Shown: positions 8,209 through 16,391 of the stretch, piece after piece
Numbering within the stretch: position 1 is the first letter of the stretch
How the letters are laid out: the number at the start of each line of letters is the position of its first letter
Origin: Cytobacillus pseudoceanisediminis
Lineage (GTDB): Bacteria > Bacillota > Bacilli > Bacillales > Cytobacillaceae
Length of the DNA: 64,000 bases
Direction of reading: 5' to 3'
NCBI RefSeq assembly: GCF_023516215.1
Contig: NZ_CP097349.1
Location: 3,410,001-3,474,000 of the forward strand
Notes under the pieces: model-generated
What the model saw: only the letters and a program-made list of their open reading frames with translations
Databases searched by the model: none
What the model was told of the DNA's origin: nothing
Made by a program: the position numbers and the translations under genes

Positions 8209-9440
8209 TTACTTATACACGTTCATCGGCAGATTCGTTAAAGACTGGCCAGTGGCTGATGCCGTTAAATTCTTTTCTAATTCAAACCCTTCCACTGGTT
8301 CGATGCTGGAGAACTTCTTCACGAAGGTCTCCAGCGCTATTTTCATTTCCAGGCGTGCCAGAGGTGCACCCAAACAGAAATGCGGGCCATTTCCGAATGT
8401 TAGATGCTTTTTATTGTTAGGACGATGTATGTTTATAGAAAAAGGATCATCAAACATCCGATGGTCCATATTGCATGCACTCATCCAGGCAATAACGACA
8501 TCCCCTTCTTTTAACTCAACGCCCATTAAATTGTTATCCTTTTTCACAGTTCGGTCTCTTCTCGACATATGAAAACGATAGCGGAGCATTTCTTCAACTG
8601 CATTTGGCACTAATTCCAGGTCATTACGCAGTTCTCCATATAAAGACTCATCATCATAAAGCAATGAATAAAACGTATTGGCAATCGCATGACTGGTTGT
8701 TTCCACTCCTGCGCCTAAAAGCAGCATGGTCACCTGCACAATTTCATTATCGGTAAACTTTTCACCATCTACTTCAGCTTGAATTAAATCAGAGATAATA
8801 TCATCCGAAAGGTTCGACCGCTTTTGAACAACAATCGGATAGAGATATTGGAAATATTCTTTCGCAGCATTCTGTTTTTGAAGCTCTATGTCTTCCAGTC
8901 TCTCTTTATCGTAAGGCTGGAAAAGGATATCCACCCATTCTTTGAATTGAGCTCTGTCCTGTATCGGCACGCCGAATAAATCTGCAATAACCATACTTGG
9001 CAGCGGGGCTGCTAAAGCCTCAACAATATTAATTTCATTATTATCCTGGATGTTTTCTACTAGCTCCTCGGCAATCTGCTTGATGCGCGGCTCCCAATTC
9101 TTTAAACTGCGGGGAGTAAAAGCTGCTGCTAACAAGGAACGCCCTTTCCGATGATCCGGCGGATCTACAAGTGTAAGATTTGTTAAAGGCGACGCTTTCT
9201 CATGCTTGTCATTTGCCCCAACAAATATCGTTGTTCTCGGTCCGGCACTTGAAAAAATTCATAGTTGCCCAGCACCTGTTTCACACCCTCATAGGTAAAC
9301 ACATTCCATGTATTCGTTTGTTCATGATAATACACGGGATGATGGTGAAGCATGTCCTTATACCACTCAATAGGAAAAAACTCTTCTGCACGTGACTTAA
9401 AATTAGTAATCTCATTTACGGGAATGACTTCTTTCAACAT
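8209..9440 (-). CDS. Cytochrome P450, frameshifted
   Basis: A soluble bacterial P450 of about 409 residues, close to the CYP109-type size. The heme-binding loop is FGNGPHFCLG, the oxygen-activating I-helix LLLGAGVETTSHAI and the K-helix VEEMLRYRF. The N-terminal 75 residues are in another frame: one extra T in the TTTTTT run near 9256 restores NYEFFSSAGPRTTIFVGAND and the continuous family sequence. This is an undercalled homopolymer or a fresh frameshift. The ATG at 9440 has a GGAGG-type site upstream. The substrate, perhaps a fatty acid or terpenoid, is unknown. Confidence 0.8.
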
Positions 9441-9986
9441 ACTATTTCTTTTCCTCCTTTAAGATGATGGGGATTCACTGGGCTGCACCAAAATAAGATT
9501 TAATAATCTACTAAGGTAAATGTACCTTCCGTATTACATTACTCTAAACAAAGTAGTTTAAAAAGAGTAATTTCGGCTAAAGATTTCCATTTTTTTATTT
9601 GAGGGGAATTTTATATATAGTCCATGTAACCTACATATAGGGAGAGGTTTTTTCAGAAAACATACGTATAAGCAGCCTCCCTATGCTGTTTATACGAAGT
9701 CTGCAACTCATAGATAGGTACCTATTTAATTCACTGCCTAAATATAGTATGACAAGTGGCATATCCAGAAAAAAACACATGGGAATTTTGGCTTTTTAGT
9801 GATTAGACATATGTTAAGGAATAAATATAGAGATGAGTCCCTTGTTAAATAAGATTTAAAAGGAGGCCTCGTCATGATTATCAAGGGGATTCGGCACAGA
9901 TAATTAACAGGGGCAGGGCAACCATGCTCCGGAAAGAATTTGATCTGCCACATAGTAACGATGATTAGATAATACGGAGGTAAAAA
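9441..9986. other. Intergenic region with three inverted repeats
   Basis: This 546-bp gap between the divergent P450 and hydrolase genes holds no gene I can support. It has three palindromes: AAGGTAAATGTACCTT (9513-9528), a hairpin CGTATAAGCAGC/GCTGTTTATACG (9665-9696) and ATAGGTACCTAT (9714-9725). The first is 73 bp upstream of the P450 start and is a candidate operator. A reverse-orientation CCTGCCCCTGTTAATTA near 9905-9921 may be a decayed repeat. Confidence 0.4.
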
Positions 9987-10829
9987 ATGACTGAACGAAT
10001 TCTGAAAATAAATAATGTGGATATATGTACAGAAAGCTTTGGAAATGCTAAGGATCCAGCCATCCTTTTGATCATGGGCGCAATGACTTCACTGGACTGG
10101 TGGGATGAGGAATTCTGTCTCCGCCTTGCTGATAAGGGTAGATTTGTGATTCGATACGATCACCGGGATCTGGGACGATCGACCATTTATGAACCTGGTA
10201 CTTCAAATTATACAATAACGGACTTGGCTGACGATGCGGCCGGTGTACTGGATGCTTATCATATAGAGCAGGCACATATCGTTGGCATGTCCATGGGCGG
10301 CCTAACTGGCCAAATTCTTGCCTTAAGATATCCGGACCGTGTACTGACGCTTACGCTGATTGCATCAAGTGTGTTCGGGACTGAGATGGAAAAGCTGCCT
10401 CCAATGGATCAGAACATACTGGATTACCACGCGAAGAGTGCTTCTATCAATTGGTCGGATCGGGATGCTGCAATTGCTTTTCTTGCGGGCGGCTGGAAAA
10501 CTTTAGCCGGCTCCAAACCTTTCGAGCAGGAAAGAATATATAAACTTGCTTCAAGAGAAGCAGACCGCGCCAAACATCTGCCGAGCAGATTTAACCATGC
10601 CATGCTGCAAGGTGGAGACGTATATTTCGATAGAATGGATGAGATCAGTGTACCGGTGCTCATTATTCATGGCACAGAAGACCCAGCTCTCCCATACGAG
10701 CACGGGCTTGCTCTTAAGAAAGCCATCCCTCATTCTGAATTAGTGACACTTGATGGAACTGGGCATGAGATTCATAGTGAAGACTGGAATCAGATTATAG
10801 ATTCTGTTATAAAGCTTAGTGCGAGATAA
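9987..10829 (+). CDS. Alpha/beta hydrolase
   Basis: A 280-residue alpha/beta-hydrolase. The nucleophile elbow is GMSMGG (Ser about residue 102), the acid is probably the Asp in HGTEDPALP and the base the His in GTGHEIHS. The oxyanion-side segment is LIMGAMTSLDWWDEEF, followed by RYDHRDLGRS. It resembles the group containing aclacinomycin methylesterase (RdmC) and related esterases. ATG with GGAGG upstream. A single plus-strand gene with its own terminator. Confidence 0.85.
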   Translation: MTERILKINNVDICTESFGNAKDPAILLIMGAMTSLDWWDEEFCLRLADKGRFVIRYDHRDLGRSTIYEPGTSNYTITDLADDAAGVLDAYHIEQAHIVGMSMGGLTGQILALRYPDRVLTLTLIASSVFGTEMEKLPPMDQNILDYHAKSASINWSDRDAAIAFLAGGWKTLAGSKPFEQERIYKLASREADRAKHLPSRFNHAMLQGGDVYFDRMDEISVPVLIIHGTEDPALPYEHGLALKKAIPHSELVTLDGTGHEIHSEDWNQIIDSVIKLSAR

Positions 10830-10914
10830 GAAGAATAAGTGGAAAGAAAATACACCTTCACACAAGAAGTCTTGGTTTAGTTGTATTGAATTATTTTTTT
10901 AAAGGAAAGTTCAA

Positions 10915-10957
10915 AGCCCAATTTCTCAATGTTATGAGCGGGAAATTGGGCTGCTTT
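10915..10957 (+). terminator. Intrinsic terminator after the hydrolase gene
   Basis: The 11-bp stem AGCCCAATTTC / GAAATTGGGCT is followed by GCTTTT. The remaining DNA to 11140 shows no gene. Confidence 0.7.
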
Positions 10958-11140
10958 TACTTCAGAATTACGGCATTAAAATAAAACAGCCATTGTGATA
11001 AATGCATTTGTTTAAAAATTTTAGATTACACTATATCAGAAAAGGGCTAAAGCCTATCCAGCAATTTTGCTCCTTTCACAAAGAAAATACGCATTTCTTA
11101 TTTCAAAAAGCGCCCGATTGTTGAAGTTCTTAATTACTAT

Positions 11141-11194
11141 GTCTTATTGAACTAAAGCACCCTTTAGCTTAAGTATAATTCTTTCACAATCTTG
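11141..11194 (+). repeat. CTGCCCC element, right box
   Basis: GCACCCTTTAGCTTAAGTATAATTC plus the CACAATCTTG tail, preceded by GTCTTATTGAACTAAA, which resembles the left arm. Core and hairpin are missing. It lies about 100 bp beyond the DinB stop codon. Confidence 0.55.
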
Positions 11195-11292
11195 TATTAA
11201 TAAAATAGAGGCTGCTACAGTTAGCAACCCTAATGTATATTATCGTATTCTTTGTTCTAAAGTTTATATTATTTATCTCCCCAAAATTTTAA

Positions 11293-11796
11293 TTACATTT
11301 TAGGAGCTTCCCTTCCTGTCATAGCCCATTCCTCTTTTGATGGACCATAAAGACCAGGGACGGTTAAACCTGCTTGTCGCATCAAAATGGTCATTTGTCC
11401 TCGATGGTGAATTTGATGTTGAATCAAAAAAGTTAACAGTTCTAGATTGGACAATCTCTGCCCAAAAACATCTTGTACATCACTAAGATTTTTGTCACTC
11501 CAATGATTTTTTACTGCTTGCGAAAAAGCATTCCTTGCTTGTTGATAGCTATCAGAGATGAATTTTGCTGAGGTTGGCACAGGATAATCTTTTGTAGGTG
11601 CGTCAAGGGTAAGGTCAGTTCGAGATGAGATAACACCAATCGCTGTTACAGTATGCCAAGCTATTCTTCCTAATGTCCAATTTTGAGATGTAACTTCTTG
11701 GGATAAGGACTCATCTGTAAGTTGATTAAGAATTTTCTGAGTGGCATCTGCTTCAAAATTCCATAATTTAAAGAAACCATCTAATGTTTGAAACAT
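11293..11796 (-). CDS. DinB family protein
   Basis: A 167-residue four-helix-bundle protein of the DinB/YfiT-like superfamily. The metal-ligand His pattern is visible: His in RIAWHTVTA and HQIHHRGQM near the C-terminus. Members include thiol-dependent metalloenzymes (bacillithiol transferases), but most are uncharacterised. The start is the ATG 6 nt after GAGGAGG; earlier in-frame GTG and ATG codons overlap the ribosome binding site. One of four DinB-type genes in the array, all of different sequence. Confidence 0.8.
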   Translation of the reverse strand: MFQTLDGFFKLWNFEADATQKILNQLTDESLSQEVTSQNWTLGRIAWHTVTAIGVISSRTDLTLDAPTKDYPVPTSAKFISDSYQQARNAFSQAVKNHWSDKNLSDVQDVFGQRLSNLELLTFLIQHQIHHRGQMTILMRQAGLTVPGLYGPSKEEWAMTGREAPKM

Positions 11797-11905
11797 ATTC
11801 ATCCTCCTCACTTGAATACTTCATAAATATATTCTGCATAGACTAAAAATTATCCCTTAATTTAACAAAAGATAATAATCAGAAAAAAATCTACTTTAAT
11901 AGCTA

Positions 11906-12000
11906 TTCTTGAAAAACTAACCTGCCCCGTTAGTCGAAGAAGAAAAAGGGTTGCCGTTCCAGTGGATTTTCAACTCTTGCACCCGTTTAGGATATAAAAG
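11906..12000 (+). repeat. CTGCCCC element, CAACTC hairpin variant
   Basis: The left box is CTAACCTGCCCCGTTAGTCGAAGAAG. The hairpin arms are GGTTGCC and CAACTC rather than GCTGCC/GGCAGC, and the right box is GCACCCGTTTAGGATATAAAAG. The copy at 35820 has the same variant. Confidence 0.7.
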
Positions 12001-12125
12001 AACTTGAAATTTTTATGCTAATATACCAAGTAAATCTAATTGAAAGACTATCACAATCTCTACTGATTTTAATTTATCAGCATCAGTAAAATTTAATTGT
12101 CTTATTTCTTATCTTATACCTTCCT

Positions 12126-12605
12126 TTACGATAATTCTTTTATATACCAAGCGTCCATAGCATTATGCTCTGACCCATCTAGTGGTCTTTCAAGTTGTTG
12201 GAAACCTAATTTGATGTAAAGGAGATTAGCTGCTTGGAGTTTCTTCAATGTTTCTAAGTAACAGTGTGTATAGTGTTCCTTGGCGAAGTCGAGTGCTACT
12301 TTCATCAGCTCCTTCGACAGACCCATACCTTGAGCTTCGGGTGTAATGTATAGCTTTTGCAACTCGCAAATCCACGTCTTCTGTCCAAATGCTGCAATAC
12401 CCACACCGCCTACCACTTCATCTTGTTCATTCACTGCAACCCAATACTTTGCATTTGATTGTTGCTTGTAAAATTGTGCTAGACTGCTCAGTTGGGGGTC
12501 AAAATATGCTGTTCCTGGAATATTTAAGTTAAATGATTCCAATGAGCGTTTTATAATTTGCTCCATTGTATGATTGTCCTTTTCTTCAATTTCACGAATT
12601 TGCAA
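12126..12605 (-). CDS. GNAT family N-acetyltransferase
   Basis: About 159 residues with the GNAT fold: motif A is LQKLYITPEAQGMGLSKELM and motif B YLETLKKLQAANLLYIKLGF. The substrate is unknown. The start is ambiguous. I prefer TTG (MQIREIEEKD), which has GGGGGA 8 nt upstream; a GTG five codons earlier is inside that ribosome binding site. It sits just left of the first IS110 insertion in the sequence, but is transcribed on the opposite strand from the transposase. Confidence 0.8.
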   Translation of the reverse strand: MQIREIEEKDNHTMEQIIKRSLESFNLNIPGTAYFDPQLSSLAQFYKQQSNAKYWVAVNEQDEVVGGVGIAAFGQKTWICELQKLYITPEAQGMGLSKELMKVALDFAKEHYTHCYLETLKKLQAANLLYIKLGFQQLERPLDGSEHNAMDAWYIKELS

Positions 12606-12681
12606 TGTTTCATCCCCCACATCTAAATAATTTATGTATTCTAATATTATTCTTCTAATAATTCCATACTACTAGCTCTTT

Positions 12682-12700
12682 GTTCAAGTAACCTGCCCCT
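12682..12700 (+). repeat. CTGCCCC element, left fragment cut by IS copy 1
   Basis: GTTCAAGTAACCTGCCCCT is the left arm and spacer of a left box, ending at the CT core where the IS begins. The other half resumes at 14440. Confidence 0.75.
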
Positions 12701-12799
12701 CGTATATTATGTTTAACTCCTTAAATACCATTCTCTTTTTCATCTTTTCTATCAATATAAGGTGGTCTGTTTGGACGTCTCGAGATATTTCTAGATAAT

Positions 12800-12990
12800 G
12801 GTCTTAGGATCATTTGGGACAATTCTTCCTGCCCCTGTAGCTTGACTACATCTAAAGACTGTTTCTCAGTGTACGTGCGGCACTTCATACTCGCAGGCTG
12901 AGCGCACTGCCTCTCGAACTCAGGTGACAAGCAGCCCTGAGGCGGCTTTCGATGCAGATGCAGTTCTGATACACGAGGTTGATGATCGGC
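12800..12990 (+). ncRNA. Candidate bridge RNA of IS copy 1
   Basis: In the noncoding left end, CCTGCCCCT (12828-12836) equals the left target plus the CT core. A GTAG-CTTGA-CTAC hairpin follows (12837-12849), then CTAAAG (12852-12857), the reverse complement of core plus right target CTTTAG. This left-guide, hairpin, right-guide order is that of the target-binding loop in IS621-type bridge RNAs. Further on, GCAGTTCT (12960-12967) resembles the left donor GCAGGTCT, and ATACACGAG (12969-12977) nearly complements the right donor CTCGTATAT; CGCAGG at 12892-12897 is an alternative left donor guide. The ends of the RNA are inferred. Confidence 0.6.
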
Positions 12991-13063
12991 GTCCATACTA
13001 GAGATATCTCGAGGCGTCCAAGGAAATACCCAATGATTCCACAATGAAAGGAGGGTAACCCCC

Positions 13064-14293
13064 ATGCGATTATTTGTTGGTTTAGACGTAAGTTCGTTTG
13101 ACATGAAAGGCTGTATCCTTGATCAGGAAGGATCAAAAGTGGATACCTTCACGGTATCAAATGACCTTCCAGGAGCCACAGTTTTGAAGGAACGAATCCT
13201 CGGCCTTGCGAAAGGACGTAAAGTTGAAAGCGTTAAGATCGGTTTGGAGTCCACTTCGGTCTATAGCTTCCATCCTTCTATGTTCCTTCATTATGATGAA
13301 GACCTTAAGGTCTTTGACACTCAAGTGTTCGTCATTAATCCGAAACAGATTGCCAACTTCAAGAAAAGCTATTCGGATATGAATAAGACGGATGAAATTG
13401 ATGCATTCGTGATTGCCGATTATGTCCGATTCGGCCGTAACCAGATGTCCATTGTCAAGGAGAGCCAGTATGTCGCACTCCAACAGTTGACCCGTTCACG
13501 TTATCACTTGGTTAAGATGATGACAAAGGAGAAACAGCACTTTCTCCAACATCTGAATTTCAAGTGCAGCAACTTTTCCCATGAGGTGGACTCTTCCGCC
13601 TTCGGAAATGCGATGATGGACCTCTTCCTCGAAAGATACAGCCTGGAAGAACTGGCCCAGATGCCTTTAGATGAATTGGCTGCGTTCCTTCAGGAACACG
13701 GGAAGAATCGTTTCTCTGATCCCGATAAAGTAGCTACTTCCATCCAACGGGCAGTCCGCTCTTCCTACCGCTTAGATAAAGTGGTAGAAGACTCAATGGA
13801 TCTCCTTTTAGGTACTTCCATTGAGCTGATCCGTTCCTTTCAGAAACAGATCAAGGAAATCGACAAAGCCATTACCCGTCTAATGACAGGCCTTTCCCAG
13901 ACCTTGGAGACTATACCGGGCATCGGACCTGTATATGCCGCAGGCATTATTGCCGAAATCGGCCAGATTGAACGTTTTGAAGATGAAAGCAAGATTGCCA
14001 AATATGCAGGTCTATACTGGCGGAAACACCAGTCTGGCCGCTTTACAGCTGAAGACACTTCTCTTTCGCGACAAGGAAACGAATATCTGCGCTACTACCT
14101 CGTTGAAGCCGCCAACTCGGTTAGGAGACAGATTCCCGAATATCGCGAGTTTTACCAAAAGAAATGTCTTGAAGTTCCAAAACATCAACACAAACGTGCC
14201 CTCGTCCTAACAGCAAGAAAACTCGTGCGATTGGTGGATGCGCTGCTTCGCAAACGCCAAGTCTTTGCGCAAGAAAGGTGCGTGAAGATCTGA
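13064..14293 (+). CDS. IS110-family transposase (DEDD recombinase), copy 1
   Basis: A 409-residue IS110-type recombinase. The N-terminal RuvC-like domain carries D8 (GLDVS), E62 (GLEST), D110 and D113 (KTDEID), the DEDD set. The C-terminal Transposase_20 domain has a helix-hairpin-helix-like IPGIGPVYAAGIIAEIG around residues 284-300 and the candidate nucleophilic Ser324 in KHQSGRF. The enzyme cuts and rejoins DNA at the CT core and in characterised relatives is guided by a bridge RNA from the same element. AAAGGAGG precedes the ATG. Identical to the copy at 16392, which indicates recent transposition or gene conversion. Confidence 0.95.
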   Translation: MRLFVGLDVSSFDMKGCILDQEGSKVDTFTVSNDLPGATVLKERILGLAKGRKVESVKIGLESTSVYSFHPSMFLHYDEDLKVFDTQVFVINPKQIANFKKSYSDMNKTDEIDAFVIADYVRFGRNQMSIVKESQYVALQQLTRSRYHLVKMMTKEKQHFLQHLNFKCSNFSHEVDSSAFGNAMMDLFLERYSLEELAQMPLDELAAFLQEHGKNRFSDPDKVATSIQRAVRSSYRLDKVVEDSMDLLLGTSIELIRSFQKQIKEIDKAITRLMTGLSQTLETIPGIGPVYAAGIIAEIGQIERFEDESKIAKYAGLYWRKHQSGRFTAEDTSLSRQGNEYLRYYLVEAANSVRRQIPEYREFYQKKCLEVPKHQHKRALVLTARKLVRLVDALLRKRQVFAQERCVKI

Positions 14294-14439
14294 CAAATAT
14301 ACTTTGTCAGCGCAAGCCTTCCTGATTTCCAGTAAATTACATTTATTTACTGGTGTAGTTCCTTACGGTCTTTTTTAGTCACAAGTAAATTGAAAACTAA
14401 ACATCTTTAAACTTTTGGAGTTGACATATTACCGCAGGT

Positions 14440-14527
14440 CTTTTATGGAACAAGAAAAGATGCCTGTTTTGGCAGCTGTTCTGAAACATAAGCATCCTAT
14501 AGTCTAAGTGCAATGTTTCACAAATCT
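14440..14527 (+). repeat. CTGCCCC element, right fragment after IS copy 1
   Basis: It resumes at the CT core: CTTTTATGGAACAAG, then a hairpin (GATGCCTGTTTTGGCAGCTG) and the right box GCATCCTATAGTCTAAGTGC with its CACAAATCT tail. Joined to 12682-12700 it makes one complete element of about 105 bp. Confidence 0.75.
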
Positions 14528-14719
14528 AATTAGAAATAAAAAAGGGCTGACTCAAACAGCCTACTCTTGTCAAATCTCTATTAAATGCTTTAAGAATAGA
14601 TTTAATCATCTCAACTCCGGGTCTATTGACAAAAATAGTAATCAAACCATATTTCTGTGGAACAATAATATAAGAGACAATAATTGTTAAACCAAAAATT
14701 AACCAACCAATATTATGTC
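14526..14719 (-). pseudogene. Membrane-protein gene remnant
   Basis: An open stretch of about 60 codons without a start encodes one hydrophobic helix (GWLIFGLTIIVSYIIVPQ) and a short soluble tail. Its stop codon lies in the tail of the repeat copy. A neighbouring frame continues it upstream for a few codons, so it is probably a truncated array gene. A GGCTG/CAGCC hairpin with a T-run on the minus strand (14543-14560) overlaps its end and could be a terminator. Family not recognised. The rest of 14720-14891 holds nothing I can name. Confidence 0.35.
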
Positions 14720-14891
14720 ATTTAAAGTAGGACTTGCCTATCCTTGCTCTGGATTTAACTATTTTACTGAATCTATCTTGTGTTTTTTAAGAATTTGTCG
14801 TTTCTAGGCAAGTTTTGTCGAAGCCATTCATAGTTCACCCTAAATCTGTAATAATAGTTCCTGGACTTTTATCATTTAAAGGAGCGAATTA

Positions 14892-15050
14892 ATGTGTGAT
14901 TTCTGCCGAGAGCTTAGCAAAAAGATTCAATTTCTTAGAAAAGCACTCGTTAAAACTGGTATCCAAAAAGGATTGAAACATCCTGAAACTATAAAACATA
15001 GTCAGATGTTGGACGAACTAATTTATAGGTTCCAATCCAAATGTAAGTAG
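14892..15050 (+). CDS. Spo0E-like aspartyl-phosphate phosphatase
   Basis: A 52-residue protein of the Spo0E family, which dephosphorylates Spo0A~P and so delays sporulation. The family signature SQ-x-LD is present in HSQMLDELIYRF near residues 36-47, following the first helix CRELSKKIQFLRKAL. AAAGGAG precedes the ATG with 7-nt spacing. It lies on the plus strand in the 1.6-kb segment between the two IS110 copies, where it could be carried along if the pair acted as a unit. Confidence 0.8.
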   Translation: MCDFCRELSKKIQFLRKALVKTGIQKGLKHPETIKHSQMLDELIYRFQSKCK

Positions 15051-15204
15051 TAATTCTGACTCTTTTTCCAAAATATAATTCATATTACCCTGCCTCTCTT
15101 AGAGGATTTTTTTATTTCTTAAAAATTTTGTCTCCATATTCTGACCCTTGCTCGCACCAGTAATAAGGTATGAACATATACTACAAAGCATGAATCGCTC
15201 AATT

Positions 15205-15228
15205 ACCGCAGAGATGCGGTTTTTTTAT
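15205..15228 (+). terminator. Intrinsic terminator
   Basis: The stem ACCGCA / TGCGGT with a GAGA loop is followed by TTTTTTATT. It is 155 bp after the Spo0E-like gene, which it probably ends. Confidence 0.75.
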
Positions 15229-15341
15229 TGGTATAAAATATTCTCCAGCTGGACAAACTAGCTGCACGAGCAAGACCAATCCTCCACATCCAAAAAGCTC
15301 CTTAGATTAGGTCCTTGCTCGCATACTGATGAGGTGAAAAT

Positions 15342-15548
15342 ATGTTTAACTGGATTGATCAATATACTTTTAAAAATGTATATTTCGTGACACTTGGAGT
15401 TCCAAGTATATTGTCAGCTTTTTGGCTCTTAGTAGTTGCTTGGACTTTTAGAGCTGAGAAAAAGGGAAATGAAGCTAATTGCTTATTTTGTTTATTCCTC
15501 ATCTTCTTCGAGGGATTCAATAAACTCAGTACAGGCTACTTGAATTAG
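15342..15548 (+). CDS. Small membrane protein, unknown function
   Basis: A 68-residue protein with one or two hydrophobic segments (VYFVTLGVPSILSAFWLLVVAW and LFCLFLIFFEGF). GAGGTGAAAAT precedes the ATG, supporting translation. Family not recognised. The start region is duplicated imperfectly about 170 bp upstream: CCTTGCTCGCA occurs near 15146 and 15315, each followed by an AGGT...AATAT motif, hinting at a former tandem copy. It may be only a remnant. Confidence 0.4.
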   Translation: MFNWIDQYTFKNVYFVTLGVPSILSAFWLLVVAWTFRAEKKGNEANCLFCLFLIFFEGFNKLSTGYLN

Positions 15549-15558
15549 AATTTTTAAA

Positions 15559-15848
15559 TCATTTAAACAGATATGATTCAATCCTTTCTTCACCTGATGA
15601 CATATCTTTTATTTTGTATTGATTATTTTTCACCTCATTCTCTCCAATAATTATTACGTAAGGAATGTTCTCTTTGTTTGCTTTATCAAGAGCCTTGCCT
15701 AATTTTTTGTTGCTCATTTCATATTCGACTTTATAGCCTTTATTTCTTAAATAATTTGCTACCAACAAGGATTCTTTTTGAGTACCTAGTGGAACTATAT
15801 AATAATCTATATTCGGATTCTCTCTTAATTCCTTCTCAGATGTAAATA
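15559..15848 (-). pseudogene. Histidyl-tRNA synthetase C-terminal fragment
   Basis: About 95 codons match the anticodon-binding domain of HisRS: ELRENPNIDYYIVPLGTQ, then ESLLVANYLRNKGYKVEYEM and GKALDKANKENIPYVIIIGE. The catalytic domain is missing; homology begins abruptly near 15848 beside an inverted repeat, CGATTTTTATAAATCG. It is probably a 5'-truncated duplicate or horizontally acquired hisS, although an ATG at 15768 could still express a 69-residue piece of the domain. The DNA between it and the second IS shows nothing else. Confidence 0.65.
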
Positions 15849-16005
15849 GCCTTCCTATTTACGATTTTTATAAATCGAATAGAAAGGCTACAAGATATGA
15901 TGATGTAATTGTGAGAACGATATAGTTATCTTCTTTATTGAACGCATATTTATCCAATCCTAATTTCCATTAAATGTATCATGCTGTAATTTAAATTTCA
16001 AGAAT

Positions 16006-16028
16006 CTTTTTTCAACTAACCTGCCCCT
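16006..16028 (+). repeat. CTGCCCC element, left fragment cut by IS copy 2
   Basis: TTTTTTCAACTAACCTGCCCCT is a near-consensus left arm and spacer ending in the CT core. The other half begins at 17768. Confidence 0.75.
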
Positions 16029-16127
16029 CGTATATTATGTTTAACTCCTTAAATACCATTCTCTTTTTCATCTTTTCTATCAATATAAGGTGGTCTGTTT
16101 GGACGTCTCGAGATATTTCTAGATAAT

Positions 16128-16318
16128 GGTCTTAGGATCATTTGGGACAATTCTTCCTGCCCCTGTAGCTTGACTACATCTAAAGACTGTTTCTCAGTGT
16201 ACGTGCGGCACTTCATACTCGCAGGCTGAGCGCACTGCCTCTCGAACTCAGGTGACAAGCAGCCCTGAGGCGGCTTTCGATGCAGATGCAGTTCTGATAC
16301 ACGAGGTTGATGATCGGC
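16128..16318 (+). ncRNA. Candidate bridge RNA of IS copy 2
   Basis: Sequence identical to that in copy 1. The left target guide is at 16156-16164, the GTAG/CTAC hairpin follows it, and the right target guide CTAAAG is at 16180-16185. Here both guides match the flanking target without mismatch through core plus four bases. Confidence 0.6.
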
Positions 16319-16391
16319 GTCCATACTAGAGATATCTCGAGGCGTCCAAGGAAATACCCAATGATTCCACAATGAAAGGAGGGTAACCCCC

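Larger units (their letters stand above)
12701..14441 (+). mobile_element. IS110-family insertion sequence, copy 1
   Basis: A 1741-bp element. Boundaries come from comparing two identical copies and from the interrupted repeat: the left junction is CCTGCCC-CT-CGTATATT and the right junction CCGCAGGT-CT-TT, so a CT dinucleotide flanks both ends. No terminal inverted repeats are apparent, as is usual in this family. It has a 363-bp noncoding left end, one transposase gene, and a 148-bp noncoding right end. The long left end suggests the IS110 rather than the IS1111 group. It splits a CTGCCCC element inside its left box. Confidence 0.9.

Noticed and set aside
8252..8572. Plus-strand frame of about 106 codons opposite the P450 gene
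   Set aside because: Antisense shadow of the conserved heme-binding region.
9905..9925. Inverted CTGCCCC element (GGGGCAGGG on the plus strand)
   Set aside because: Only about 15 bases resemble the box, with no arms, hairpin or right box; not enough to call an opposite-orientation copy.
12721..13136. Minus-strand open frames in the left end of the IS (repeated at 16049-16464)
   Set aside because: They overlap the candidate bridge RNA and the start of the transposase, have no family resemblance and no ribosome binding site.
13935..14210. Extra plus-strand frame inside the transposase gene
   Set aside because: Frame-shifted shadow of the transposase; no independent start signal.
14508..14690. 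Plus-strand 60-codon frame after the first IS copy
   Set aside because: It begins in the repeat's right box, has no ribosome binding site, and opposes a better coding-like minus-strand remnant.
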